A DNA stretch of 62,351 bases from Saprospiraceae bacterium (GCA_022844565.1 JALHLK010000026.1:1-62351); one strand, 5' to 3'. Positions 18,553 to 27,150 are shown, numbered from the stretch's first letter. Notes: generated by a model from the sequence alone, not told the origin. Translations and numbers: made by a program.

Positions 18553-20234
18553 AACATACACTTCACTTTTTATTCGTTCTTGTGCCTTTTTTTATCTGTG
18601 CACAAATGAAATTTACAGACATAACCAAACAAGCGGGTATCAGTCATCAATACCAAGTTCATGAAGGTTTTTTTGGGGGAGGCGTTTGTGTCTTGGATGT
18701 AAATAATGATGGTTATCAAGATGTATACCTGACAAGTGGACTAGGAGAAGATCAATTACTCATCAATCAGAAGAATGGTACATTTACCAATATTTTTAAA
18801 GGGAGTGGACTCGAAATTTCTGCAGATTATATCACGTTAGGCGTAACCTCAGCGGATGTGAATCGGGATGGTTTTGTCGATCTTTATATTACCACTTCGA
18901 CTACAAAGGATTTAAAAAACAAGATTCCGAGGGCTAAAAACTTACTTTTTCTTAATCAAGGTGATGGTACTTTTAAAGATGGAACTTCAAAGTTTGGGCT
19001 AGACAAGTTTTCATCTTTTAGTACGGGCGCCTCTTTTGGTGACTTCAATGCCGACGGATATCCAGACCTATATGTGGGCAATTACTTCCAAGATTACGAG
19101 GGTCCTTTGAATGAAATTAGCGATGCCACCATCGTCAATGCCAACAATACAGCCAAAGATTACTTATTTTTAAATCAAAAAGGTAAGTCTTTCAAGAATG
19201 TATACTATGATTATGGATTGACACACCAAGGTTTTGGATTTGGTGCTAATTTTACTGATTTTGACAACGACGGAGATCTTGACTTAATGGTCATCAATGA
19301 TTTTGGGTATAAAGCCAAACCCAATTATTTACTTCGTAATGAATTTCCAGAGAAAAAATTTACCTATATCGAGAAAGAAAAAGGTATGGATCTTCGCATC
19401 AATGCCATGACCGCTGCCACAGGTGATTATGACAACAATGGCTTGTATGATTATTTTGTAACCAATATCAAATTTAACCGATTTATGGTGCAATCCAAAG
19501 CGGGTTTTGTTGATAAAGCTGTAGAATTGGGCACTTCTTTTTTTACCATCAGTTGGGGTGCCAATTTTGGGGATTATGACCATGATGGAGACTTAGATTT
19601 GTTTGTACTGAATGGTGATCTCAATCCATATACCCAACCAATGGGCTCCTACTTATTTATGAACGACACTTTAAAGTTTAAAGATATTGCCTTTGCCTCA
19701 GCTATCAATGATTATGGCATCGGTCGGGGCAGCGTCACCTTTGACTTTGATAAGGATGGTGATTTAGACATCCTTGTGGTAAACCAAAAGCCCGTTAAAC
19801 AAGGCTATCCTGTAGAATCCATGACCCATTTGTACCGCAATGATTCTACCAAAGGCAATTGGCTCCAAGTACAATTAAGAGGCAATCGTTCCGACCGACT
19901 AGGACTCGGTGCTACGGTCAAAGTTTTTGCCAACTCGATACAAATGATGCGCGAAGTAGACGGAGGTGGTTCTTCCCATTTGTCTCAAAATAGCAGTATT
20001 CAGCATTTTGGATTAGGCAATATCGATCAGGTGGACTCTATAGTAGTGCATTGGATAGGCGGTACACCTCAAAAGCTGACGAATGTCATGGTAAATCAGG
20101 TGGTCGAGGTGAGGCAGGTGGAGGAGATGAAGGTTGAGAGAGGTGGTAATATACGTTTATATTTTCTTTTATTTGGTGTGGTGATAATTGGAGGTATTTT
20201 TCTATACAAAATGACTTCAAAAAGAGCTGAATAA
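18540..20234 (+). CDS. FG-GAP/VCBS and ASPIC/UnbV protein with C-terminal membrane anchor
   Basis: The 564-residue protein has an N-terminal signal peptide (about 1-21, ending FFICAQM). About seven FG-GAP loops follow (e.g. LDVNNDGYQDVY, ADVNRDGFVDLY, GDFNADGYPDLY, FDFDKDGDLDIL). An ASPIC/UnbV module (LGLGATVKVFANS through HWIGGTPQKLTNVMV) ends near 520. Unlike the longer lipoprotein upstream, it ends in a hydrophobic helix (LYFLLFGVVIIGGIFLY) with a basic tail KMTSKRAE, so it is probably anchored from its C-terminus. Its start lies inside the end of the haloperoxidase gene. Confidence 0.8.
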   Translation: MEKIKHTLHFLFVLVPFFICAQMKFTDITKQAGISHQYQVHEGFFGGGVCVLDVNNDGYQDVYLTSGLGEDQLLINQKNGTFTNIFKGSGLEISADYITLGVTSADVNRDGFVDLYITTSTTKDLKNKIPRAKNLLFLNQGDGTFKDGTSKFGLDKFSSFSTGASFGDFNADGYPDLYVGNYFQDYEGPLNEISDATIVNANNTAKDYLFLNQKGKSFKNVYYDYGLTHQGFGFGANFTDFDNDGDLDLMVINDFGYKAKPNYLLRNEFPEKKFTYIEKEKGMDLRINAMTAATGDYDNNGLYDYFVTNIKFNRFMVQSKAGFVDKAVELGTSFFTISWGANFGDYDHDGDLDLFVLNGDLNPYTQPMGSYLFMNDTLKFKDIAFASAINDYGIGRGSVTFDFDKDGDLDILVVNQKPVKQGYPVESMTHLYRNDSTKGNWLQVQLRGNRSDRLGLGATVKVFANSIQMMREVDGGGSSHLSQNSSIQHFGLGNIDQVDSIVVHWIGGTPQKLTNVMVNQVVEVRQVEEMKVERGGNIRLYFLLFGVVIIGGIFLYKMTSKRAE

Positions 20235-20303
20235 TAAATCGAACTCATTAAAGTGGGGCCTGTGTTTTACCTCGTCCCAAATAAAGCTTTATTGGCCATA
20301 TTT

Positions 20304-20420
20304 TAAAGTGTTTTTAATTTGGTTTTCCCTTTCATGGAGTCAGTGTGTGAAACTAAAAATGTTTTTGATTTGGTTCTCCCTTTCAAGGGAGTTAGTGGGT
20401 AAAATCAAAAATGTTTTTAT
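20304..20420. repeat. Tandem repeat, about 51-52 bp, two full copies and a partial third
   Basis: Blocks beginning GTTTTT at 20310, 20361 and 20413 repeat with a 51-52 bp period. Each full copy contains ATTTGGTT and a CCCTTTC core; the second copy makes a CTCCCTT/AAGGGAG hairpin. It lies in the 286-bp gap after the FG-GAP operon and may act as its transcription end, but no T-run follows directly. Confidence 0.5.
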
Positions 20421-20476
20421 TCAATTTGTAATACGCACAAAGTTATTAATTTTAGCCCCTTTGTAGATTAATTTTC

Positions 20477-20484
20477 TATCTTTG
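20477..20484 (+). promoter_or_regulatory. -7 box (TATCTTTG) for the two-component operon
   Basis: TATCTTTG fits TAnnTTTG and lies 37 bases before the TTG start of the response-regulator gene. The GTGATA direct repeats seen upstream of the neighbouring minus-strand operons are not present here. Confidence 0.45.
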
Positions 20485-20520
20485 ATGTACAATTTTTTTA
20501 CTAAATTAAGTGATTAAAAA

Positions 20521-21222
20521 TTGAAAATTTTAATAGTAGAAGACGACGAAGTACTAGGTGGATTACTTCAAATTTTACTTGCTGAAATAAGTGATGATAT
20601 TCAGTGGGTAAACAATGGGTGGCAAGCACACGATACGATATTGAAAGACAAGTTTGACTTGATCGTCCTAGATATAATGCTTCCGGGTCTGAATGGTATG
20701 GAAATATGTAAGAAGGTAAGACAGCAAGGCGTTGTGACACCTATATTGATGCTCACTTCCAAATCTGAGGAAGAAGACAAGGTAAAAGGACTTGAAAATG
20801 GTGCTGATGACTATCTGACTAAACCTTTTGGCAATAAAGAATTGATAGCACGATGTCGGGCACTTACACGAAGGGTGGAAAAGATCAATAATGAAAATGC
20901 AAAACAAAAAGGGGAATTAACAAATGGTGACCTTGTGATCAATGAAATGGAGCGAACCTTATTGAAAAATGGTATAGAAATAGAACTTACGCCAAAAGAA
21001 TTTGATCTTTTGATGATGTTTATGTCCAATCCTGGAAGGAGTTTTTCTCGAACCGAAGTTTTGGATAGGGTTTGGGGTGAAAACTTCGAAGGTCTAGAAC
21101 ATACAGTTAATTCTACCATCAATAGACTCCGTATGAAAATAGAAAATGATATTGATAATCCTACTTATATACTAACTGTGTGGGGTGTAGGATATAAATT
21201 TAATAAAATAATTCCATCTTGA
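20521..21222 (+). CDS. OmpR/PhoB-family response regulator
   Basis: The 233-residue protein starts at a TTG. The receiver domain (1-120) has EDDE (7-10), phospho-acceptor Asp51 in VLDIMLPG, Thr79 in MLTSKS and Lys101 in LTKPFG. The winged-helix domain (about 135-232) has the family blocks LTPKEFDLLMMF, RSFSRTEVLDRVW and NSTINRLRMKIE with YGKF-type GVGYKF near the end. The family binds pairs of direct repeats with 11-bp spacing. Such repeats occur in front of the two minus-strand operons just downstream. The stop overlaps the kinase start by 4 bases. Confidence 0.92.
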   Translation: MKILIVEDDEVLGGLLQILLAEISDDIQWVNNGWQAHDTILKDKFDLIVLDIMLPGLNGMEICKKVRQQGVVTPILMLTSKSEEEDKVKGLENGADDYLTKPFGNKELIARCRALTRRVEKINNENAKQKGELTNGDLVINEMERTLLKNGIEIELTPKEFDLLMMFMSNPGRSFSRTEVLDRVWGENFEGLEHTVNSTINRLRMKIENDIDNPTYILTVWGVGYKFNKIIPS

Positions 21223-22652
21223 TAAGGCAACTATTTAAAGATAAAAGATATATTAGAATTCTATTGTTGTTTTTGAGTTCGTATATCATTATTGTGGTTT
21301 TTTTGACGTATGGTTTTTATAGATACAGTCTTAAGACACTTCAGCAGAGTGAATTAATGAAGCTAAAGGGTATAGCCAATGCTGTAAGTTTACAAATAAA
21401 AGGAGAAGACCACGAAAAGCTTTTTGCCATGTATGCTGACAAAAATGGAATATCTGGACTTGGGCAAGATAGTTGTTACGACAATATACATACCTTGCTC
21501 AAAAATCATATCGAAGCCAACATGCAAAAATCACCCTTATATACCCTTGTAAAGTCAAAAGATCAAAATAATTACGAGTTTGGTATTACTTCTGATACCA
21601 CACCTTACTTCAGGCATCCATATAAATCTTTTCCTGCACCTTTGATAGATATGTATCTTACTGGTGGAATTTTAGAGCCTTATCAGGATGAATATGGCTC
21701 ATGGCTGTCCGCTTTTAGCACGATAAAAAATAAAAAAGGTGAAATTGTAGCCCTTCTAATGGTTGATGAAAAAATAGAAAACTTTAAACAAAAGTTATGG
21801 GCTGGAATATCCAATTCAGTAATCATTATTTTTATCTTTATTTTTCTAATACTGTCTATTCTAAGTTATTATCTTTTGGATTTTCTGACAAGAGAATGGA
21901 AAGATAGAAAATTATTACAAAACACATTTGATGAAAATCAGAGAATGAGTCTAAGCTTGCAAGTTGCCAATGATAAATTGTCAGATATTGATAGCTTCAG
22001 AAAGGAAATGATAGCCAATCTTTCTCATGACCTACGTACACCTTTGGCATCTACTTTAGGATATTTGGAGTTGGTAAAGGATGACGCAAAATTAGATGAA
22101 AAGTCAAGTAGATATCTGAATATTGCCTATCACGAAGGTCAAAAATTGAAGGAAATGATTTCTTCATTGTTTGAATTATCCAAATTGGAATCGGGCTCAG
22201 TAGTTTTGCATAAGGAGCTTTTTAACATTCATGAATTGATTACGGATGTACTGTTGAAGTATAATTTTGAAATAGAAAAGAAGAGGGTAAATCTCTACCA
22301 AAACTTCGATAATACTGGTCAAGCTTTTGGTGATATAAAATACATAGAACGGTTGTTCCAAAATTTATTAGACAATGCGGTAAAAAATGTAGACGAGGAA
22401 GGATTAATTAAAATTTCAATTATAAACTTAGAATCAAGTATTCGAGTTAAAGTCTGTAACTCTGGAAATCCCATTCCCGTTGAATTGCAAAAGGACATTT
22501 TTGAGCGCTACATAAAAGGAAATGGGAGTGGTGGTACAGGACTAGGATTGGCAATCTCTAAAAAGATATGTGATCTACATAATTGTTCGATTACTCTTGA
22601 GGTGAATGATAATATTAACTCATTTTGGTTTAATCTTCCTAAAGCTACTTAA
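21219..22652 (+). CDS. Sensor histidine kinase paired with the OmpR-family regulator
   Basis: The 477-residue protein starts with TTG inside the stop of the regulator gene (TTGA overlap), so the two are co-translated. One membrane helix (about 13-33), a periplasmic sensor (about 34-195) and a second helix (about 197-221) precede the dimerisation domain with His270 in ANLSHDLRTPLAS. The ATPase domain shows N-box NLLDNAVKN and G-box GTGLGLAIS. No HAMP domain is obvious; a coiled stretch links membrane and H-box. The signal sensed is unknown. Confidence 0.92.
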   Translation: MIRQLFKDKRYIRILLLFLSSYIIIVVFLTYGFYRYSLKTLQQSELMKLKGIANAVSLQIKGEDHEKLFAMYADKNGISGLGQDSCYDNIHTLLKNHIEANMQKSPLYTLVKSKDQNNYEFGITSDTTPYFRHPYKSFPAPLIDMYLTGGILEPYQDEYGSWLSAFSTIKNKKGEIVALLMVDEKIENFKQKLWAGISNSVIIIFIFIFLILSILSYYLLDFLTREWKDRKLLQNTFDENQRMSLSLQVANDKLSDIDSFRKEMIANLSHDLRTPLASTLGYLELVKDDAKLDEKSSRYLNIAYHEGQKLKEMISSLFELSKLESGSVVLHKELFNIHELITDVLLKYNFEIEKKRVNLYQNFDNTGQAFGDIKYIERLFQNLLDNAVKNVDEEGLIKISIINLESSIRVKVCNSGNPIPVELQKDIFERYIKGNGSGGTGLGLAISKKICDLHNCSITLEVNDNINSFWFNLPKAT

Positions 22653-22668
22653 AGCATAGGTATTAATG

Positions 22669-23385
22669 CTAAACTGTTGTTGTATAATGGCTGCTAAGCA
22701 TTACAATCTTGCCTGTAAGATAATCTTTAAATTTCACACTGAGTGTATCGCTGATATGTATTTGTAAAGTTGATACTGTTTTAATTTCTTCACTAATTTT
22801 AACTCGAAAGTTTTTACTTAAATTTATACCTTCTTTACTGTGTAATTCAAAAATATTATCTGCATCTTTTGTTAAATCAAACCAATCTTGAAAGTATGTT
22901 TTTCTATCTTTTTTAGTCTGTGGGTCGTATAAAGTTGCTGATGAATATACCAAAGGAATATTACTGATATCCGTATCATTTAAACTCAAATCTTTACCAT
23001 TCCAAACGGTTTCAGTAACTATAAAATCTGTATGGTTTACTTTTAAAAGTGTAAACGGTTCATAATCCGGCATATTTAGCCTAAATAGGTAGTCTTCAAA
23101 AGTCAAATCAGACGAAAAATAATCTATGATGAGTGTTCCTCTACTTTTGGCATAGATTGTTTTTTTTTCATGTTTTTCATAAGCACCATTCAAGATCGCT
23201 AATGTTTCATTTTTGGTAGTACCAATCCACGTACCTCCAGAGATTGGATCAATTGGAGCTGTAACGATTTTATTTCCAATTTTGTGTTTAGATGGCTCTT
23301 GAGACCATGGTCTATTAATGGACTCATCGCGATTGTGGGTGATTACGATGTCCTCAAAAATTCTACAAATAGATAAAAAACACAT
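22669..23385 (-). CDS. NRDE-family (TANGO2-like) protein
   Basis: The 238-residue protein begins MCFLSI, with the Cys2 typical of the family, and has the name-giving NRDE motif (THNRDESINRP, about 17-28). Next come the GGTWIG block and LNGAY, as in TANGO2/NRDE proteins. These adopt an Ntn-hydrolase-like fold; the biochemical role in bacteria is not settled, and heme or lipid handling has been proposed for eukaryotic relatives. It is the last gene of a DM13-DinB-NRDE operon, 12 bases after the DinB gene. Confidence 0.85.
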   Translation of the reverse strand: MCFLSICRIFEDIVITHNRDESINRPWSQEPSKHKIGNKIVTAPIDPISGGTWIGTTKNETLAILNGAYEKHEKKTIYAKSRGTLIIDYFSSDLTFEDYLFRLNMPDYEPFTLLKVNHTDFIVTETVWNGKDLSLNDTDISNIPLVYSSATLYDPQTKKDRKTYFQDWFDLTKDADNIFELHSKEGINLSKNFRVKISEEIKTVSTLQIHISDTLSVKFKDYLTGKIVMLSSHYTTTV

Positions 23386-23397
23386 ACATTTTTTGTT

Positions 23398-23901
23398 TTA
23401 ATGGTGACAAGCTGCTTCCTGATGTTTGATCGTAGAATAGGCAACTCCAAAACCTTGAGGAATTGCTATATGACTAAAATTTTCTTTAATCGCAATATTA
23501 ATAATGGCAAAATGGTGAATATTATGCTCTATCAGATAGATGAGTTCTCTCTCAAAACTACTGTTGGCTGATAAAACTTCTCCATTGTACTCTATAATGT
23601 TTACTAGCACTCTATTTTCTGTTCTAGCATCGTAAAAAAGTGTATTCAAATATTCTACGAGCATTAAGGCTGTTTTAGCACACTCACTCAATGTACAGTC
23701 CCGTTTTCTCGCGTCATAGTTTACCACTCCTGAATCCAAACTATCCGATAGACAAATATAAAATTCTAGGATATGCCGCACATGCTGGCCAATACTACTT
23801 CCTCCTAATATGTCAAGTGATGCCTGATATTCATGCGGGTTTAACTGATCAATGATGCTCCTCAGTTGATCAAAAGTGTGCAAAGTTATATTTCGTAACA
23901 T
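23398..23901 (-). CDS. DinB-family four-helix-bundle protein
   Basis: The 167-residue protein fits the DinB/YfiT metal-binding helical-bundle family: histidines in SIGQHVRHILEFY (about 41-53) and in YLIEHNIHHFAIINIA (about 127-142) are placed as the three-His metal site. Members act as thiol-dependent transferases or hydrolases; no substrate can be read here. It lies between the DM13 lipoprotein and NRDE genes with 12-13 base gaps, so all three are one operon. Confidence 0.75.
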   Translation of the reverse strand: MLRNITLHTFDQLRSIIDQLNPHEYQASLDILGGSSIGQHVRHILEFYICLSDSLDSGVVNYDARKRDCTLSECAKTALMLVEYLNTLFYDARTENRVLVNIIEYNGEVLSANSSFERELIYLIEHNIHHFAIINIAIKENFSHIAIPQGFGVAYSTIKHQEAACHH

Positions 23902-23914
23902 GCTGTAAAAGGGA

Positions 23915-24331
23915 TTATTTTTTCATTAATTCAGCACTGCCAAAAAGGACAGAAAACTGTTTGCACCATATCAAAATAAAAGGCTTACTATCAAAGTTTT
24001 TGGTATTTTCTAGATCTACCGTGTAAGTACCATTTTTAACCTGATTGGATAACTCCACAAAATTTCCAGCTTTTATATCTGTTGCTGCATAAATTTTTAA
24101 GTCTGGACCTGCATCAGTTTTAAAGTTGATAAATTGCAATTTTTCTTTACCATTGATTAGTACCACTTTTACATCTCCCGAAGTATTATAGCGGGGAGAT
24201 CCCACAAATTTACCTTCGTAAAGTACTTTTTCTACCGTTCCAACTGTTTCTTCTACCTCTTCAAGCTCTTTCTGACAAGAGATAAGGGCACTAAATAAGA
24301 TCAACATCAAAGACAATTTTATCAATTTCAT
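23915..24331 (-). CDS. DM13-domain lipoprotein
   Basis: The likely start is the ATG at 24331, giving 138 residues that begin MKLIKLSLMLILFSALISC, a lipoprotein signal with Cys19; the frame extends 13 codons further, but that would spoil the signal peptide. The body (about 40-135) is a DM13 domain: VLYEGKFVG, LQFINFKTDAGPDLKIYA, NGTYTVDL and a late Cys in LIWCKQFSVLFG. DM13 domains are thought to bind redox cofactors through the conserved Cys. First gene of the operon with DinB and NRDE; its promoter carries an 11-bp direct repeat. Confidence 0.85.
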   Translation of the reverse strand: MKLIKLSLMLILFSALISCQKELEEVEETVGTVEKVLYEGKFVGSPRYNTSGDVKVVLINGKEKLQFINFKTDAGPDLKIYAATDIKAGNFVELSNQVKNGTYTVDLENTKNFDSKPFILIWCKQFSVLFGSAELMKK

Positions 24332-24392
24332 AGTTTTAATTTTAATAATATTAAATTTTTTAAAAAGCAAATTTCACTCTTGATTTATAATC

Positions 24393-24426
24393 CAAAACTA
24401 ATATAAAGCTATCACAAGATTATCAC
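24393..24426 (-). promoter_or_regulatory. Promoter plus 11-bp direct-repeat operator before the DM13 operon
   Basis: On the minus strand a -7 box TAGTTTTG (24400-24393) is preceded by two GTGAT cores whose ATCAC complements lie at 24411-24415 and 24422-24426, exactly 11 bp apart. The first begins 11 bases from the -7 box. The same arrangement with the same distances occurs at 25846-25879. This spacing is characteristic of OmpR-family regulators, and one is encoded at 20521-21222. Confidence 0.6.
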
Positions 24427-24605
24427 AATTTTAAAATCAATTTAATGATTGAATAAATATTAGTGAGTTTTATCCCATTTTTAGAATTTTCAATACTAAT
24501 TTTTGACATAATTGACCAATGGTACATAATATCCTTGAGTGAGTTGATAAATCCAGTTTTTTGATCAAATATGTGGGCAGGGTCAGCGCTAACTCCATTT
24601 AATTA

Positions 24606-25121
24606 TTATTTACTAATATTCAAATTTATCTTCAAATCATCAGAGAGCATTAGACTTCTTCCTCCTACATTGTATGTCCTTCTATTGATGGGTATTGTGG
24701 TTGAAAAAATATTTTTTGCACCAGATTTTTTAACCGCTACTTCAAATGTTATCGCTTTTGTTACGTCTTTGATCGTAAGATTTCCTACAACTTTTAATTT
24801 ACCTTCCGAAACCTTAGACAACGTGGTTGACGAAAACTTGATTTTAGGAAATTTTGCGACATCAAAATAATCTTCTTTTCGTAAGTGATTATCTCTCATA
24901 TTGTTGTCGGTATTGATGGATTTGACGTCTATTTCTCCACTAAATTTTGAAGCATTTGGATTACCTTCATCATAAGTTATTTGACTTGTATAGCTGCTGA
25001 AAAAGCCATTTACGGTGAAGCCAGCATTCTTTATGGCAAAACTTACGCTCTTATCTTGTGCTTCAATGGTAGTCATGGATAAGACCAACAAAACTGCAAA
25101 AATTAATTTTAGCATGTGCAT
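24606..25121 (-). CDS. YceI-family periplasmic protein
   Basis: The 171-residue protein has a signal peptide (about 1-21, ending IEAQD) and the YceI lipocalin-like barrel: SFAIKNAGFTVNGFF, KFSGEIDVKSINTDN, MRDNHLRKEDYFDV and FPKIKFSSTT are all family landmarks. YceI proteins bind polyisoprenoid or other lipids in the periplasm. It follows the barrel-protein gene by 12 bases and shares its promoter. The 235-bp gap after it contains the DM13 promoter. Confidence 0.9.
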   Translation of the reverse strand: MHMLKLIFAVLLVLSMTTIEAQDKSVSFAIKNAGFTVNGFFSSYTSQITYDEGNPNASKFSGEIDVKSINTDNNMRDNHLRKEDYFDVAKFPKIKFSSTTLSKVSEGKLKVVGNLTIKDVTKAITFEVAVKKSGAKNIFSTTIPINRRTYNVGGRSLMLSDDLKINLNISK

Positions 25122-25133
25122 ATAGCGTATAAT

Positions 25134-25817
25134 TTATAAAGATTTATTTATTGCTAAAAAGACGAGCCCTGCTTTGTATCTAAATCGATCATTGTCTTGG
25201 GTCAATTTTTTGGTTGTGGTATATTCTGAGAATGTGTAGTCCAGTCCTCCTCTTAATCCAAGACCATTTTTAAGTTTATAAAAAAGGAAAATTTCTGATT
25301 TTAGTTGACCGATGTCATTATTGCCTACCAACAATACGTTAAAACTTGTAGGTGAGGCATTTTGTTTAGATCGATTTAATGAAGGTGTCTCGTTTGTAGT
25401 GAAAATACCTTCTTTTTCACCACCAAATCCAAAACCCAATGCATCAATGTTAAAGCCTATTCCAAATTTTTCATTAAATTGATATTGTAAATTTATTAAA
25501 GCACTTAAACCTATCGTATTAGCTCCTGCCATGGTGAGTGTGTCTACTTTACTTGCTTCTGCTGCTAGGTCTGCTGGAGCTGTACTGTAAGCTAAGTTCG
25601 TTCCAGAAAAAGATGAAAGTCTCACTCCATAACCTATTCGAAATTTATTGGAACTTCCTAAACCGTGCGTTCGATTCCATGATAATGCAAGAGAAAGGCT
25701 GTTGCTGCCAAACCCTACCGCAGCATCAATATTTGCATTTTTTTTAGCAATTTGTGTATTTCCAATTGATAGGAATCCTAATATAAAAACCATTAAAAGA
25801 GAAAATTTTGTAGTCAT
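25134..25817 (-). CDS. Predicted outer-membrane beta-barrel protein
   Basis: The 227-residue protein has a signal peptide (about 1-21, ending GNTQ) and then alternating-pattern strands with aromatic girdles (LSLALSWNRT, FRIGYGVRLSSF, LINLQYQF, FGIGFNIDALGFGFGG, EIFLFYKLKNGLGLRGGLDY), as in small outer-membrane barrels. I do not recognise a specific family. It heads an operon with the YceI gene. Its promoter has the same operator layout as the DM13 operon. Confidence 0.7.
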   Translation of the reverse strand: MTTKFSLLMVFILGFLSIGNTQIAKKNANIDAAVGFGSNSLSLALSWNRTHGLGSSNKFRIGYGVRLSSFSGTNLAYSTAPADLAAEASKVDTLTMAGANTIGLSALINLQYQFNEKFGIGFNIDALGFGFGGEKEGIFTTNETPSLNRSKQNASPTSFNVLLVGNNDIGQLKSEIFLFYKLKNGLGLRGGLDYTFSEYTTTKKLTQDNDRFRYKAGLVFLAINKSL

Positions 25818-25845
25818 GTTTATACTTTTTAATTTGTAATTTCAC

Positions 25846-25879
25846 CAAAAGTATGATTCAATTATCACGAAATTATCAC
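25846..25879 (-). promoter_or_regulatory. Promoter plus 11-bp direct-repeat operator before the barrel-YceI operon
   Basis: On the minus strand the -7 box TACTTTTG (25853-25846) is preceded by GTGATAATTTC then GTGATAAT; the ATCAC complements lie at 25864-25868 and 25875-25879, 11 bp apart, with 11 bases between the -7 edge and the first core. The match to 24393-24426 covers box, repeat and spacing. Confidence 0.6.
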
Positions 25880-25937
25880 TATAGAACTGATGCTTACTTA
25901 TTTCCCAATCTTTACAGTTACTAAGCATTATTTTAAT

Positions 25938-25945
25938 TACTTTTG
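25938..25945 (+). promoter_or_regulatory. -7 box (TACTTTTG) for ddl
   Basis: TACTTTTG fits TAnnTTTG, 26 bases before the ddl start codon. It faces away from the barrel-YceI promoter in the same gap. Confidence 0.5.
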
Positions 25946-25971
25946 TCCTTATTATTTTTAAAACTTCAATT

Positions 25972-27060
25972 ATGAAATTAAATATCGGAGTTCTTTTGGG
26001 TGGAAAATCCACAGAACATAAAATATCATTGTTATCTGGAAAAAACGTAGTAAACGCAATCGATCGTTCAAAATATGATATTACGGTGATCTATATCGAC
26101 CCCAACGGAAGATGGTTCTACGCTGGAGATCAAGTAGCATTAAACAATGAAGACGATGCACGCCTTGTATCATTTGCGGGAAGTACTACACCAGTTATCT
26201 TTTCTCAAAATGCTGACGATCACAGCTTGATGGAATATGCTACGGCTAAGGTAATCTGTAAATTAGACGTTTTGTATCCGGTATTGCATGGTAATTTTGG
26301 TGAAGACGGTTCGGTACAAGGACTTGCAAGATTGGCCAATATTCCAATAGTGGGATGTGGGATATTAGGTTCGGCAGTGGGGATGGATAAGGATATGACT
26401 AAACGTATACTAAGAGACGAAAATATTCCTGTAGCCGCCTCGATCACAGCAAAAAAAGGAATTAATCACGACATAAGTTATCATGAAATAGCTAAAAAGT
26501 TAGGCCATGAAGTGTTCATTAAACCAGTTACCTTAGGAAGTTCCGTAGGCGTATCGTATGTAACCAATGAAGAAGAGTACATAAAAGCTATGGAATTGGC
26601 CTTTAGCCTTGACAATAAAGTATTGATAGAAAAGAAGATAATCGGTCGCGAAATAGAATGTGCGGTAAAAGGTAATATTTATCCACATGCTTCGGCAATT
26701 GGAGAAGTTATCCCCAAAGATACATGGTATTCATTCGAAAGTAAGTACATTGATCCAAATGGTGCGGTTTGCGCTATACCTGCAGATTTGACATTTGAAG
26801 AAGTAGAATATGCACAAAAAATAGCTGTTGCAACCTACAGTGCATTAGAATGCCGAGGCCTAACAAGAGTAGACATGTTTTTGACACCCCAAGGTGAAAT
26901 TTTTGTAAACGAAGTCAATACATTGCCTGGATTTACCAAAATAAGTATGTACCCTAAGTTGTGGGAAGTAAGTGGGGTGGCTTATCAAGATTTAGTGACA
27001 GAGTTGATCAATTTTGCTATTGAAGAGCATATAAGGGTTAATGAGGCGGATAAGGTGTAG
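25972..27060 (+). CDS. ddl: D-alanine--D-alanine ligase
   Basis: The 362-residue protein makes the D-Ala-D-Ala dipeptide for peptidoglycan with ATP in the cytoplasm. N-terminal GVLLGGKSTEHKISLLSG, the HGNFGEDGSVQGLARLANIPIVGCG block, GSSVGVSYV, the EKKIIGREIECAV block and the C-terminal NEVNTLPGFT metal/ATP motif are all intact. Length is normal for the long form of the family. It stands alone, between a divergent operon and a shared terminator with the FKBP gene. Confidence 0.95.
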   Translation: MKLNIGVLLGGKSTEHKISLLSGKNVVNAIDRSKYDITVIYIDPNGRWFYAGDQVALNNEDDARLVSFAGSTTPVIFSQNADDHSLMEYATAKVICKLDVLYPVLHGNFGEDGSVQGLARLANIPIVGCGILGSAVGMDKDMTKRILRDENIPVAASITAKKGINHDISYHEIAKKLGHEVFIKPVTLGSSVGVSYVTNEEEYIKAMELAFSLDNKVLIEKKIIGREIECAVKGNIYPHASAIGEVIPKDTWYSFESKYIDPNGAVCAIPADLTFEEVEYAQKIAVATYSALECRGLTRVDMFLTPQGEIFVNEVNTLPGFTKISMYPKLWEVSGVAYQDLVTELINFAIEEHIRVNEADKV

Positions 27061-27084
27061 TAAGGAATACAAAAACCTAAAAAC

Positions 27085-27120
27085 AAAAAGGGAAAGCGCT
27101 CATCACACTTTCCCTTTTTT
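27085..27120. terminator. Bidirectional rho-independent terminator between ddl and the FKBP gene
   Basis: AAAAAGGGAAAG (27085-27096) pairs with CTTTCCCTTTTT (27108-27119) around an 11-base loop. The flanking A-run and T-run make it usable in both directions, which suits the convergent genes. Confidence 0.8.
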
Positions 27121-27150
27121 TATTATTTACTGAAAGATAAGTTTTCTAAA

